In this document: piece after piece, positions 32,616 to 44,777 of the stretch
Numbering within the stretch: position 1 is the stretch's first letter
How the letters are laid out: each line of letters opens with the position of its first letter
Source of the DNA: Branchinecta lynchi
Taxonomy: Eukaryota; Arthropoda; Branchiopoda; Anostraca; Branchinectidae
Reading direction: 5' to 3'
DNA: 64,000 nucleotides
NCBI GenBank assembly: GCA_023053575.1
Contig: JAKZAP010000021.1
Coordinates: 18,042,212 to 18,106,211, forward strand
Translations under genes and position numbers: made by a program
Notes under the pieces: model-generated
What the model saw: the letters and a program-made list of their open reading frames with translations, nothing else
What the model was told of the DNA's origin: nothing
Database searches by the model: none

Positions 32616-33436
32616 CGCAAAAACGCACAAACCAGAGGTCTAACAAGATACCAATCACTAATTGACTAATTGCCAACTTACATTCTCGAGGGTCTTCTGC
32701 CTTCTAAAATTCACCAGGACAGCTAACTGAGCCGATCAGACTCTTTTTAAAATTTAGACGCCATTTTGATGAAAATCTTGGCAGCGTTGCCGTTAGATAA
32801 TGAAACTGATGAAACTGATTTTGGTGCTTTTGTCCTCGTGCGCGGGCATCTTCCTGGTCATAGAATGTGACACAGTAAAAGAGCTAGCAGAAACTACAAA
32901 AGTTGCGTGGCTTTGCAACCTATTTGCAACCGACTAATAATGGTGGGTTTCGGATATAACCTTATAGACCAAGCAGCGTCACCACTTAAAGGCGTACCAC
33001 CGCCATAACGTTCTCAGCGCTCAGCCGCCATTTCCGTGCGCCCAGGGCGTGCCATCACTAACGCACTCCTTTTTTCGTGTGATATGTCTTTCGTTGTCAT
33101 CTGGGGTCCCTCGAGAATGATGGAATAATCAGATAAGAAGACAGGAAGTCATTTATTTGAGTTTTTGCGCAGGACCTCAAACAAAATCTCCTATGATTTG
33201 GTTGACTACCAGCGACCAGAGACGTCACTTATGACGGGGGGGGGGGGCTTCCCAACGTGGTAGTCTAGTCGGTGAAAAAAAAAACAGTCGGCGTAAACAG
33301 CTCCAACTTTTCTTAAAAAGTAGAAAACGGTCGTTAAAAATGACCAGCCAGTCGATAAGTACCCCCCAAAAATTTTGGCTAGTAACGCCGCTATAGCGGC
33401 AAGTGCTTTTGCTGAATCAAGAACAGTAAACATTAA

Positions 33437-33741
33437 GAGCGTGTTCCACCCTTGTAACAATAGTTACTATTAGTTACTATTTCCGTTCCATCCTCACGAA
33501 AAGTTACTACGCTGACCGTTCCAACCTTGTCGGAATAGTAACTAATAGTTACTATTTGCTTACCATGCTCGGGAGCGTGGTAAGCGTAGTAACTACGCAT
33601 CTCTGGAACGTGATTGGTCGGATTCGCCCCTGGCGTGAGATCCTGATGGAAAATAGAAAAATCGTTCCAGCCTTGACGGCAAAAAGCCAGAATTCGTGAC
33701 GTCACGCGTAGTAACTACGGTAAGTAGGATGGAACACGCTC
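33437..33741. mobile_element. TAA-flanked MITE (PIF/Harbinger-like), intact copy
   Basis: This 305-bp element begins GAGCGTGTTCCACCCTTG and ends GGATGGAACACGCTC, with a perfect 12-bp terminal inverted repeat. It is bounded by TAA (33434-33436, 33742-33744). A TWA duplication is typical of PIF/Harbinger transposons. The interior is rich in AGTAACTA / TAGTTACT words. Other pieces of the family occur at 61868, 63490-63897 and 63940-64000. Confidence 0.82.
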
Positions 33742-34214
33742 TAAAACAATTGGTGGCGAATGGGCAAGCAGGAATTGTGTGACGCCCCCGAATTCGAGTG
33801 AAACGTGGCAGTGAGATCTCTTGTGTCAATTGCGGGTTCGAACAGCCCTCGGCCAGGGTACATGCTACCGGAAATTTCTCAGAAATGCTCGGACTGGAGT
33901 GAACCGGCCCATTTCTAGGTCCAAACCGCATCCGGCGACGTCCTATTTTACTTTTGTGCACGACCTTCTCTTAACAAGTGCCATATGAGTTCATAGTTTT
34001 ATTTGTTAAAATGTCAGGTGAAAATCATTGAGTAGGCTATCATCTCTTTTTTTCTTTTATTACTGACAACACGTAATGGACATGTAATAATTGTCCTCTT
34101 TTGTTCGTCTACCCTGTTTCCATCTATCTAGAGTCTAGACATTCACAAGGTGTTATTTGGCTATGCTAGAAAAGCATAGCCAAACAACTAGAATAGCTAT
34201 GCTAGAATAGCATA

Positions 34215-34627
34215 AGGTGTATTCTCGCCGTTCCCTGAGGCCTCCACTTGAGGTGTCCCCCCGTTTTTGTTGGTCCGGGGGACTCACTCCCTTTATTCTC
34301 GAGTCCCCACGGACGGGGAATGCTCCGATTATCATCCCCGTCATCAAAAAGGACTCCCTTTCAGATTCAGAGGGGAATCAATTTTTGCTGGTATTGGTGC
34401 AATGTAAAATTAATTAAAAATAATTAGAATAAACAAAACCTAAAATAAAGTGGATCCAGACTAATTTCGTCAACTGCATATTTCTTATTCTAACAAAATC
34501 GATTTTGGAAGCATTCCCCGTGTTCTTGCTGTTTCTGTACGCGGAGTCCGCGTGGAGTGACTCCCTCTATTCTCGCCGTTCCCTTCGATTCCCCGAGGAG
34601 TCCTCGGGGAACGGCGAGAATACGCCT
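34215..34627. mobile_element. AGGCGTATTC MITE, copy 2 (3-bp target duplication)
   Basis: This 413-bp element starts AGGTGTATTCTCGCCGTTCC and ends GGAACGGCGAGAATACGCCT. ATA flanks both sides (34212-34214, 34628-34630). It aligns through most of its length with 16191-16609. A diverged fragment in reverse orientation is visible around 49550-49650 (GGGGAGTCCTCTTTTGATGA). Confidence 0.82.
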
Positions 34628-35071
34628 ATAGCCAAAGGTTAATTTGTGTTCATACCTGGTTGGTCAGTTCAACCGATGCTGTTCTTTTATACAGATACTG
34701 CTATTTTGCCCCAAAATGCTTTAGTTTATGGCCCAAGAACGCGGGAAGTAGAAAATTATTTGACGGCCATATTGTAGAACCAGACCCCTCCCTCTAACAT
34801 TTCCCTCCACGGAGCGGTTACGCGTGAGCTAATCGCAAAGCCTCGTTACCGCCTTCTTAGAACTTAGAATCGATGGAACAAGCTGAAATGTTTAGTTAGG
34901 ATACAAAATGGAAACGGTTTGGCGATTGTGCACTACCTGCCATCTATACTTCCGTTTTCTGTCAGGTCCCCAAAATGTATTTTCTTATCTCCAAACTAAC
35001 CCCTAAACAAGTCACAATAGGTCATTATTTCTGTCCCAAAATTCGGTTATACCACGGATCAACGATGGTCA

Positions 35072-35836
35072 ATAGTTGTGTTTTTGCAGATACCATGGTA
35101 ACTTGATCTGCAATGAGTGCTTTTTGCAGTAACTGTGGTATCTGATATACGGTTGCACTGCATGCCGAAATTGCGCTTTTCGAAGTCATCCCAAAGAAAA
35201 ACTTAATTTTCAGTCACACCGCTAAGCGCCAAATTTCTTTCCCACCAATTTCACAAAAAACGATGAAAGTGAGATGACTTTTTCAAATACCGCGATCCTT
35301 ACCACGGTCGGGCCGTGGTATCTCAATATCAGATACTACGATAACTGGCCAGATACCACGATAACTGCAAAACCGCCTTTCACCGTGGTATCAGATACCA
35401 CGATAATTGCAAAAACGACTTTAGACCGTGGTATCAGATACCATGCTATCTGCAAAAAATAGTTGCGTTTTTGCAGATACCATGGTATCTGATACCACGG
35501 TCTTAAGTCGTTTTTGCAGTTACTGTGGTATCTGACCAATTATGGTGGTATCAGGTATTCAGATACTACGGTCCTACCGTGGTAACTGGTCGTGGTATCT
35601 GAAAAGTCATCTCACTCTCATCAAATTTTGTCAGATTGTTGAGAATGAAGTTTAGCACTTAGTGATGTAACTGGATATCTGTTTTTCTTTGGGATGACTT
35701 CGAAAAGTGCAATCTCGGCAATAGTTGTTTTTGCAGAGCACCGTGTATCAGATACCACGATAACTGCAAAAACGACTAATTGCAGATCCAGTTACCGTGG
35801 TAACAGATACCATGGTATCAGCAAAAACGCAACTAA
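35072..35836. mobile_element. Large palindrome built from GATACCATGGTATC words
   Basis: The two arms of about 380 bp are reverse complements around a centre near 35460. GTTTTTGCAGATACCATGGT begins both arms read outward, and TTTCTTTGGGATGACTTCGA on the right matches TCGAAGTCATCCCAAAGAAA on the left. Words of the type CCGTGGTATCAGATACCA and TTTTTGCAGT recur in both orientations inside the arms. Only arm-like remnants remain at 131-370. It has no coding capacity. Confidence 0.8.
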
Positions 35837-35978
35837 TGACATGTTACTTTCCACTCTATGGCACTGACAGCGGCTCTGCCAAAGTATCAACATATAGTAA
35901 TCGATCAGTACTGAAAGATAGATTACGGATAATAGTAATCTATCAGTACTGAAAGAAACTTACTTGGGTTGCCGAACT

Positions 35979-36449
35979 TTAGTGCCAGGGTTGGTCACCA
36001 AAAGTAATTTCGTACACCTGGAAAGTAACCCAAAAGTATCTCAAAGTAACCCAATGTAACCTAATGTAACCCAACGTAACCCAATGCAATGTAACCCAAA
36101 GTAACCCAATGTAACCAAAAGTAGCCCAAAGTAACCCAAAGTATCCTGAAGTAACTCGTACACCCTGGTTCTTGGTGACCAACCCTGGCTCTTTGGTGTC
36201 CCAGTTGCTTCTATCTTGCGCCAGCTCCTGGGCGAAATCTAGCCAGCAGTTGTCCCATCTTCTGCCGAAGCGGCGGAAACCACCTACAGGCTCAAGGTCC
36301 TTTTTGACGGTCGTCCACCAATTCTTTAGTTGACCACCCGGTCTCCTTCGCCAAGAGGGAAGGGGTTCTGCTAGGAGAACTTGTTTGACTAGGCGGTCAT
36401 TTGGGCGCCGGAGGAAGTGACCAAGCCAACGTAGACGGCGGGTTTTGAT
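35979..36449 (-). pseudogene. C-terminal fragment of a non-LTR reverse transcriptase
   Basis: The minus-strand frame opens just after a TAA at 36450-36452 and reads RRLRWLGHFLRRPNDRLVKQ, then LKNWWTTVKKDLEP, RFGRRWDNCWLDFA and LAQDRSNWDT. The R-x-L-x-WLGH-x-xR pattern followed by a K-x-WW/RW block is typical of the C-terminal tail after the reverse transcriptase domain in CR1/RTE-like and related ORFs. The frame then runs through a 10-bp minisatellite (36000-36160) before stopping. No catalytic domain is present. A sequence resembling a splice acceptor (TTTTCTTTCAG) precedes it, so capture as an exon is possible but unsupported. Confidence 0.65.
35985..36180. repeat. 10-bp minisatellite flanked by an inverted repeat
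   Basis: The unit AAAGTAACCC / AATGTAACCC recurs about 13 times with small variants. On the left CCAGGGTTGGTCACC and on the right its exact reverse complement GGTGACCAACCCTGG bound the array, so the block can fold as a stem with the array in the loop. Confidence 0.8.
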
Positions 36450-36780
36450 TTACTGAAAGAAAACAATTGAGGTACAAAAAGATAGCGAAAACATAATCGC
36501 AGTGGGTGAGTGGTTTCCTTAATTCAGCTAAATAAGATGAATGACAATCAATTTAAACTCAAACTTTCTTGTCAGATCATCAGAAATTCATCATCGTCAC
36601 CGGTAACGATCGGCAAATCATGGGCCCTTGTAAACATAGAATTCTAATTCTCTGCAAGATGGAAGTCTGTAGAGCAGCTCAAGCGTCTTCGCATTACCGC
36701 TCATTCAAAATCACGTTCTGTGCAAAATTACTTATTGTCGTCTGTACGTGGTTTATAGCCCAACTTCTCTCATATTTCTA

Positions 36781-37074
36781 GGCGCTTTGGAAGTCGGGCG
36801 TGGTAAAATGCAACATTTCGCAAAACCGCCAAGCAGTCAGTTTTTGAGTGCGAATGTGAGCGTAGTAGAACAAAAATCTGTGACCTTCCGCAGCGAAGAC
36901 GTTGGAGGCTCCAAGCTATATTTGCCACCCTGGGATCGTGAACCCTGGCGTAATGTTGTACTAGCCCGATATTATGCTAGGATTTGCGAAGTTAGGGGCA
37001 ATTTGATTCGTTCATGGAGAAACACCCCCACAACGTCGACAAGGGTTCAGTTGGCTCCACTGCCGGATTACTAA
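36781..37074 (+). CDS. Possible terminal exon of unknown plus-strand gene
   Basis: A frame of 98 codons follows a reasonable acceptor (TTCTCTCATATTTCTAG) and ends at TAA. It includes SVVEQKSVTFRSEDVGGSKL and LPPWDREPWRNVVLARYYAR. The composition looks protein-like, but I do not recognise the family and found no upstream exon. It could equally be a decayed retroelement piece. Confidence 0.25.
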   Translation, partial: GALEVGRGKMQHFAKPPSSQFLSANVSVVEQKSVTFRSEDVGGSKLYLPPWDREPWRNVVLARYYARICEVRGNLIRSWRNTPTTSTRVQLAPLPDY

Positions 37075-37562
37075 CTAGGTAAAGTAGGCACCGCCTAAGG
37101 GCTTCACTCCATTTAGGGGCCTTACCCCAACGTAATATTTAAATTTTATTTTCAAATAATATATATAACGGATACGTCAGCTACGATTCGATCTAGCGAC
37201 ATCTTATGTTCGCTGGAAAATCTGCAGACCAATATTGGTGCTGACGCATGTTCCGCCTAGGTGCGCACCACGGCCTCATCCGGCTTTTCATTGAGTGCTT
37301 TTTTTTTGTGGGTGATATGTTGTTCTATCTTTATTTCTTTTCTTTTGTTTCATTACTCCACTATCTTAAATCTGTACAGTGGGTCACAAATAAATATTAT
37401 ATTATTATTATCTTTCGGCCCTTCTTGGCAAGGGTCCTCGTTAGGCTGTCAATCTTCTGGGTCAACGTCGGGGAAGGAAACAAACTCGTAATCAACGAAG
37501 TAATTAACACGATTAGTTCAAATATGTTTCAAAGTCAGCTTTGGCTGAAAGAATATTTATTG

Positions 37563-40500
37563 TGTTGCGAGAGCAACACTTTGGTTTTGTCCTCGTTTTT
37601 TTTTTTTTTTTTTTTTTTTTTTTCCTATGACTCCGATTTCATTTTATTCCTGGTAACTGAGAAGGGTCTAACCTGTGCGGTTTTTACGGAAAGTGTGGAC
37701 CTTAGGCCGGATTGACGAATATGACATTACATTTTGGAAAGCTCCGTAGAACTCTTGCCTGGGGCCAATAAGGATGGTTTTTGCTTGTCATCGAGCCAGA
37801 GCCTACGGTTTGCGAAGTGAAGTGGAGTTGTATAGCCTATGTCAGAGAGGACTATCTGAAGTTGTGTAGCGAACCTTTCGTTTCATCAAAAGATGTTTCT
37901 GCTTTCGAGTGGAAAGCTCCGTTCTAGCCCGCAAGCAGGCAGGCACCAGTTTCAAATTGAAGATGGACTAAAATCTATAAGTGTTAAATATATGCGGCAG
38001 TTACCCGGCCCCACAGCCAACATATCTTCTTTGAGTGATAAATAGAAAAATCTACAGAGACAAAAAAGTGGCTTTTTCCCACGGGTCCGAAAGTGCTGCC
38101 ATCTATTGTTTCTGTCTATGTCTGCGACGATTTCAGCTGAGTTTATAATTTTTTTTTTTTGCACTTTGGTTTGTGGTAGAGTAACGGTATCAGATGTGCC
38201 TCTTAAACTTTAAAAGTTCTCTCATTGCTAAAGAAACTAGAGCTTATCCTTTGCTCCTTTCTAAGTCGTGACGTTAGAAAGTTGGCCTACGGCAAAAAAG
38301 TCAACTTTTGAACTAAGACAGGTAGAATTTTTTTTTCGACGGCAATCGATAGCCATTGATGGGCTGATCAAAGCATATGTCATCCATTTTTTGGTACAAA
38401 AATTCCTTCATGAGATACACCAGTTTGAAAATTTCAAAGGGGTTGACAACTTCATAGTAAGGTACATTGAAACCAAAAATAGGCGATACCAGTTATGATG
38501 CATATAGGGGACTTTTAAGCAACAGTCGACTGTTAGCCCATAATCATCTTCGGTAATGAGGGGTTTGCAGCTTTTGCTAGTTGGTATACCTGTTATTTGT
38601 TTCCGGTGTATTCGATGGTAAGAACAATTTGGTTCCCAATGGTAAGATATGCAAGGGACTTGTAAGTAATAATCGGCTGTTATGCTACAATCATCTTCTG
38701 CGATGATGGGTTTGCAGCTTTTGCTAGCTGGTGTACCCATTATTTGTTTCCGGTTAACTTAATGTATATCACGGGAGAGGGACTTGTAAGTAGGAATCGG
38801 TTCACGAGGGGTTAGGAATTTTTGCAAATGGGTGCACATTGTATTTGATTTCTATAAATCTGACGGTAAGAAAGTGTGTGTCGATGGTCTATCAATGTAA
38901 CCGAGGATTAACTGTTTACACAACGGATACAAACGAAAATGTAAAGCAATGAGGTAGTTTCATAATAATTAATAGTGTCATCTATGGTATTTTAATCCTG
39001 AAAAGTTACGGATAGCTTTCTATTACCAGCTAGATTATATAAGTCACGATGTCTACGATTGAAAAGGATAAAGTACAATTGACTGCAAAGTTAATTTAGT
39101 CCCTTCTTCCTATATTATTTTGTTGTTGTTTTTACAACGCTGAAGAATACCTTTTGATCATATGATTAATTTTTTTAGAACATCCCGTTTAAAAAGCTTA
39201 TGCTATAATCATCTTCAGCGATGAGGGGCTTGCAACTTTTGATAGCTGGTATATCCATTATTTGTTTCCGGTGAATTTGATGTCAATCACGGGAGACGAA
39301 CTTGTAAGTAAGAATCGGTTCACGAGGGGCTAGAAATTTTTGAAATTTGGTGCACATTGTATTCGATTTCTGTAAATATGACAGTAAGAAAGTTTGTATC
39401 GATGGTCTATCGCTATAACCTAGGATTAACTGTTTACGCAACGGGTACAAACGATACGTTAATGTAAAACAATAAGGTAATTTTGTAATAATTAATAGTG
39501 TCATCTATGGTATTTTAATCCTGAAAAGTTACGGATAGCTTTATAATATCAACTAGATTATATAAGATATTGTTCCAAGTTTTCATCCGTCACGATATCT
39601 ACGATTGAAAAGGATAAAGTTCGACTTCGACGGCAATCGATAGCCGCTGATGAGCTGATCAAAGTATATGACATCCATTTTTTGGTACAAAAAATTCCTT
39701 TATGAGATACACCAGTTTGAAAGTTTCAAGGGGTTGACAACAGAGATACACCAGTTTGAAAGTTTCAAGGGGTTGACAACTTCAGTAGTAAGGTACACAC
39801 TGAAACCAAAAAGTAGGCGATACCAGTCGTGAGACATTTAGGGGACTTGTACGCGACAGGCGACTGTTAGCTCATAATCATCTTCGGCAATGAGGGGTTT
39901 GCAGCTCTCGCTAGTTTGCGTACCTGTCATTTGATGAACAATTTGGTTCCCAAATGTAAAACATGCAAGGGACTTATGCAATCGATAGCCACTGATGAGC
40001 TGATCAAAGTATATGTCATCCATTTTTTGGTACAAAAATTCCTTCATGAGATACACCAGTTTGAAAATTTCAAAGGGGTTGACAACTTCAGTAGTAAGGT
40101 ACATTGAAACCAAAAATAGGCGATAGCAGTTATGAGCCATGTAGGGGACTTTTAAGCAACAGTCGACTGTTAGCTCATAATCATCTTCGGTAATGAGGGC
40201 CTTGCAGCTTTTGCTAGTTGGTGTACCTGTTATTTGTTTCCGGTGTATTCGATGGTAAGAACAATTTGGTTCCATTTGTGTACGCGATTTCAGCTGAGTT
40301 TATCATTCGTTTTTTTGCACTTGGGTTTGCGGTAGAGAAATGGTATCAGATGTACCTCTTAAACTTTAGAAGTTCTCTCACTGCTAAAGAAACTAGAGCT
40401 TATCCTTTGCTCCTTTCTAAGTGGTGACGTTAGAAAGTTGGCCTACGGCAAAAAAGTCAACTTTTGAACTAAGACAGGTAGAATTTTTTTTTTCGACGGC

Positions 40501-42315
40501 AATCGATAGCCGCTGATGAGCTGATCAAAGTATATGTCATCCATTTTTTGGTACACAAATTCCTTCATGAGATACACCAGTTTGAAAGTTTCAAGGGGTT
40601 GACAACTTCAGTAGTAAGGTACACACTGAAACCAAAAATAGGTGATACCAGTTGTGAGACATGTAGGGGACTTGTACGCGGCAGTCGAGTGTTAGCTCAT
40701 AATCATCTTCGGCAATAAGGGGTTTGCAGCTTTCGCTAGTTGGCGTACCTGTCATTTGATGGTAAGAACAATTAGGTTCCCAATTGTAAGACATGCAAGG
40801 GACTTGTCAGTAATAATAGGCTGTTATGCTACAAAAATCTTCAGCGATGAGGGGTTTGAAACTTTTGCTAGCCGGTGTACCCATTATTTTTATCCGGTGA
40901 ACTTGATGTCTATCACGGGAAAGGGACTTGTCAGTAGAATCGGTGCACGAGGGGCTAGAAATTTGTGCAAATTGTTGCACATTGTATTCGATTTATATAA
41001 AACTGACGGTAAGAAAGTTTGTATCGATGGTCTCTCGCTGTATCCTAGGATTTACTGTTTTCGCAACGGGTACAAACGATAATGTAAAATAAGGTAGTTT
41101 CGTAATAATTAATAGTGTCATCTATGGTATTTTAATCCTGAAAAGTTACGGATAGCTTTATAATACCAACTAGATTATATAGGATATTGTTCCAAGTTTT
41201 CATCCGTCACGATGTCTACGATTGAAAAGGATAAAGTTCAACTGACTGCAAAGTCAATTTAGTCCCTTTTTCCGATATTCTTTTGTTGTGGTTAGGGCAA
41301 TCGATGCCCTTGATGAGCTGATCAAAGTATCTGTCATCCATTTTTTTTGAACAAAAATCCTTCATGAGATAAACCAGTTTGAAAGTTTCAAGGGGTTGAC
41401 AACTTCAGGAGTAAGGTACACACTGAAACCAAAAATAGGCGATACCAGTTGTGAGACATGTAAGGGACTTGTAAGCAACAGTCGACTGTAAGCAACAGTC
41501 GACTGTTAGCTCATAATCATCTTCGGCAATGAGGAGTTTGCAGCTTTTGCTAGTTGGTATACCTGTTATTTGTATCAGGTGTATTAGATGGTAAGAACAA
41601 TTTTGTTCCCAAAAAGCCAAAACGGCTTTTATGCTATAATCATCTTCAGCGATGAGGGGTTTGCAACTTTTAATAGCTGGTGTATCCATTATTTGTTCCG
41701 ATGAATTTGATGTCAATCACGGGAGAGGGACTTGTAAGTAAGAATCGGTTCACGAGGGGCTAGAAATTTTTGAAAATTGGTGCACATTGTATTCGATATC
41801 TGTAAATATGACGGTAAGAAAGTTTGTATCGATGGTCTATCGCTATAACCGAAGATTAACTGTTTACACAACGGGTACAAACGATACGGTAATCTAAAAC
41901 AATAAGGTAGTTTTGTAATAATTAATAGTGTCATCTATGGTATTTTAGTCCTGAAACGTTACGGATAGCTTTATAATACCAACTAGATTATATAGGATAT
42001 TGTTCCAAGTTTTCATCCGTCACGATATCTACGACTGAAAAGGATAAAGTTCAACTGACCGCCAAGTCAATTTAGTCCCTTCTTCCGATATTGTTTTGTT
42101 GTTGGTTTTACAACGCTAAAGAACAGCTTTTGATCATGTGATTATTCTTTTTAGAACATACCGTTTTAAAAGCTTCGATAAGTTGACAATTTCAGCATTT
42201 AACCGACAGCGAAGAAACAAAACCAAAGTGTTGCTCTCGCAACACTTTAGTCGGCGAAGCCGGACAAAGGTTGCCGCAACACTTCACGTTGCCCCGGCAA
42301 CGTAGGTCTAGTTTA
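37563..42315. mobile_element. Hairpin-bounded tandem element, 4.7-kb copy
   Basis: The left end has the self-complementary GTGTTGCGAGAGCAACAC; the right end has its counterpart GTGTTGCTCTCGCAACAC (about 42228-42245) and then an AACGTAGGTCTAGTTT tail. The 37563-38220 segment (CTAACCTGTGCGGTTTTTAC) matches 57420 onward. The interior repeats a segment of about 1 kb several times, with blocks GCTGATGAGCTGATCAAAGT, CATCTTCGGCAATGAGGGGT and TAGTGTCATCTATGGTATTT. Minus-strand frames of up to 145 codons recur, but no enzyme motif is visible. No clear target duplication was found for this copy. Confidence 0.7.
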
Positions 42316-42740
42316 AATTTTGTTCGGTTATTTTGTTTTAAGAAAATCTCAATAACATTAATAACTTTTAGGATTCATTTATGTGTAATAAGAATGGTTT
42401 CCGAAAAGTTTTAACATTCAAAACTTATTCGTATAACATTAAAACATATTCGTGTAACATTAAGAATGTATCGACAATTTTATTGCCTAGGTGACTCCAC
42501 TCAACAGGGTTTAATCTGTCACAAATTCTGTTTTTCTCTTCCTGAGAAGATCCGCAATTTTTGTGGTTCTCAACCACCAGCATTTTTCTATTTGTTTCTG
42601 TTTTAGTCGTCAATGGTTTAGACTAGGGGGTTCTTAGTTTTTGTTACAAATCAACAAGTCAATTAATTAATAAAACGCCTTTTTGGTATGTCTGTCGCTT
42701 TTATGCCATATGACTTTTTTCTTGTTTACCGTTTCAAATA
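42316..42740. other. AT-rich spacer, no feature recognised
   Basis: Between two repeat families there is AT-rich sequence with no gene, tandem repeat or terminal repeat that I could identify. Confidence 0.5.
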
Positions 42741-42870
42741 CAATCTTACATTACCTTACCTTACAACACACGAGATTCACGTTCTCAACAGTTTATTTCG
42801 TGACGTTTAAATTAACAATTATGCTACCTAGTCGAAAGACTACATAACAAAGAGAACAAAACAATACAAG
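42740..42870. repeat. TTACCTTACC...AGATTCACGTTCTCAAC dispersed block
   Basis: The block CCTTACCTTACAACACACGA, GATTCACGTTCTCAACAGTT and ACTACATAACAAAGAGAAC recurs at about 45080-45175 and 45436-45530. Here it abuts the left end of the TGGCACTTG family copy. Confidence 0.65.
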
Positions 42871-44772
42871 AACTACGAGCTCATATGGCACATGTTACGA
42901 GTAGGTGGTGTGAGAAGCTAGAAAGTGAATCTTAGCATTTTTCCGGAAATTTTGATACCCCTCCCCACCATGCTCGGATCCGGTCTAGACCCTAAAATAT
43001 GTCATCTAAGGCAGAGAATCTCTCTACTTTCGAAATTTCATTCAAACCACTTCACTCGTTTAACCCCTATGCGAGCCACAACATTTCCGGCACTCCCCCC
43101 TACTGTGGCCGAATACGACTCGGACACATACCAACATCCCCTCTTCCCATCCATCAAGTTTATCTCGAACCCAAGCATATCTGCAAATTTTCAGTTCCCA
43201 ATTCATCCTCCTCCTACCTTGGTCGGATAAACTTGGTACTATCCAAGTTGCATTCCATTCTGCCCATACGTTTGTTTTTTGTGCATGTCACAAAGTTTCC
43301 GGACCCCCCCCCCCCCCCACTCCCCCAACCATGGCCGCATGGGTTTGTACACATGCGTTGCATATCTAGGCCATCAGTTCTTGTCACCCATAAAGTTTCA
43401 CTTGAATCGGACCATTTTTTCGCTTTCTACGGAAGTCAGTAATTTCCGGATTCCCCCTCTACTCCCGAAAAAATGGTCGGATCCAGGCACGGAAGTCTTC
43501 CTAGGGAATTGTGTCGGGTCTATTTGGTCGGGTCACTAAAATGCCTGCCTAGTTTTATCGTCCTTAGCACATCTGGAAGTTCCGCGAAATCCACTCCAAC
43601 TCCCTCAAGAATGCTTATGCTTGTTCTTCCCGTTTCAAAAAAATTCCGGTGCCCCCCTTCCAACTCCCCTCCAAGTATCGGATCCGGTCCGGACTTGACA
43701 TGGAACATCTGAGACAATAGCTCTTCCCACTTGCCAAGTTTCATTCAAATTTGATCGCCCGTTCAAAATTATAAATGCCACTAGATTCCGGATTCCCCAT
43801 CCCTCCACTCCCCCAAAGATGTTCGGATCGTGCAAACGGCTATTTTCAAGTCGGTCTATTCGGATCCCTTATAATCCTGCCGAGTTTCGTCATCTTATTA
43901 CATCAGGAAGTACCAAACTCGCTGGATCACCAGAATTCCCCCCGAACTCCCCCCACAGTGCCCTAATACGGTCCGGTTATTTCAATGATGTGTCTAGGAC
44001 TTTTGCTTGTTATTCCCACGAAGTTTCATTCCGATCCGTCCACTCTAAGCGTTTCACAAGATGTCCCCCCCCCCAAAGTCACCGGATCCAGTTCGGATCT
44101 GAAGTGGGTCGTCGGAGACATGGGGTCTTTCCAAATATCAAGTTTCATTAAGATCCGATCACCCGTTCAAAAGTTTTGAATTACCTCATGATTCCGGATT
44201 CCCCTTCCTCCACTCCCCCCACGATGCTCGGATCGTCCAAACGTCTATTCGGATCCCTCATATTCTGCGAGTTTCATCATCTTATTGCATCAGGAAGTAC
44301 CAAACTCGCTGGATCACCAGAATCCCCCCCCCCCCCAACTCCCCCACATTGACCGAATCTGGTCCGGTTATGTCAATGATGTGTCTAGGACTTGCGCTTG
44401 TTCATCCCACCAAGTTTCATCCCGATCCCTCTCCCCCCTGCAACTCCCCCCATACTCACCGAATCCGGCTCGGATCTGAAGTGGGTCGTCTGAGACACGA
44501 GATTCATTAAGATCCGATCACCCATTCAAAAGTTATAAATACCTCAAGATTCCAGATTCCCCCTCCCCCCATTCCCCCCACGATTCTCGGACCGGGGAAG
44601 TGACTAATTCCAATTTAATCTTTTGGGGTCCCTGATAAGCCTGCCAAGTTTCATCGTCCTAGCTTATGTGTGCCCAAAGTAGAAAAACCTGGACCGATCG
44701 CCAGACCGACGGAAGGACGGATAGAAATTACGATCGCTATATGGCACTTGGCCAAAGGGCAAGTGCTATAAA
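42848..44772 (+). mobile_element. Hairpin-ended TGGCACTTG family, copy 2
   Basis: The left end contains GAACTACGAGCTCATATGGC. The right end has the terminal hairpin ATGGCACTTGGCCAAAGGGC followed by AAGTGCTAT. The interior has many more units of the AAGTTTCATTCCGATCC / CCGGATTCCCCCTC type than copy 1, in the same order relative to the GACGGAAGGACGGA block. Overlapping open frames on both strands are short and not conserved between copies. Confidence 0.75.
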
Positions 44773-44777
44773 AACTG

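Noticed and set aside
43520..43835. Overlapping glycine-rich minus-strand frames
   Set aside because: They are antisense to the C-rich tandem units of the TGGCACTTG family and have no conserved pattern.
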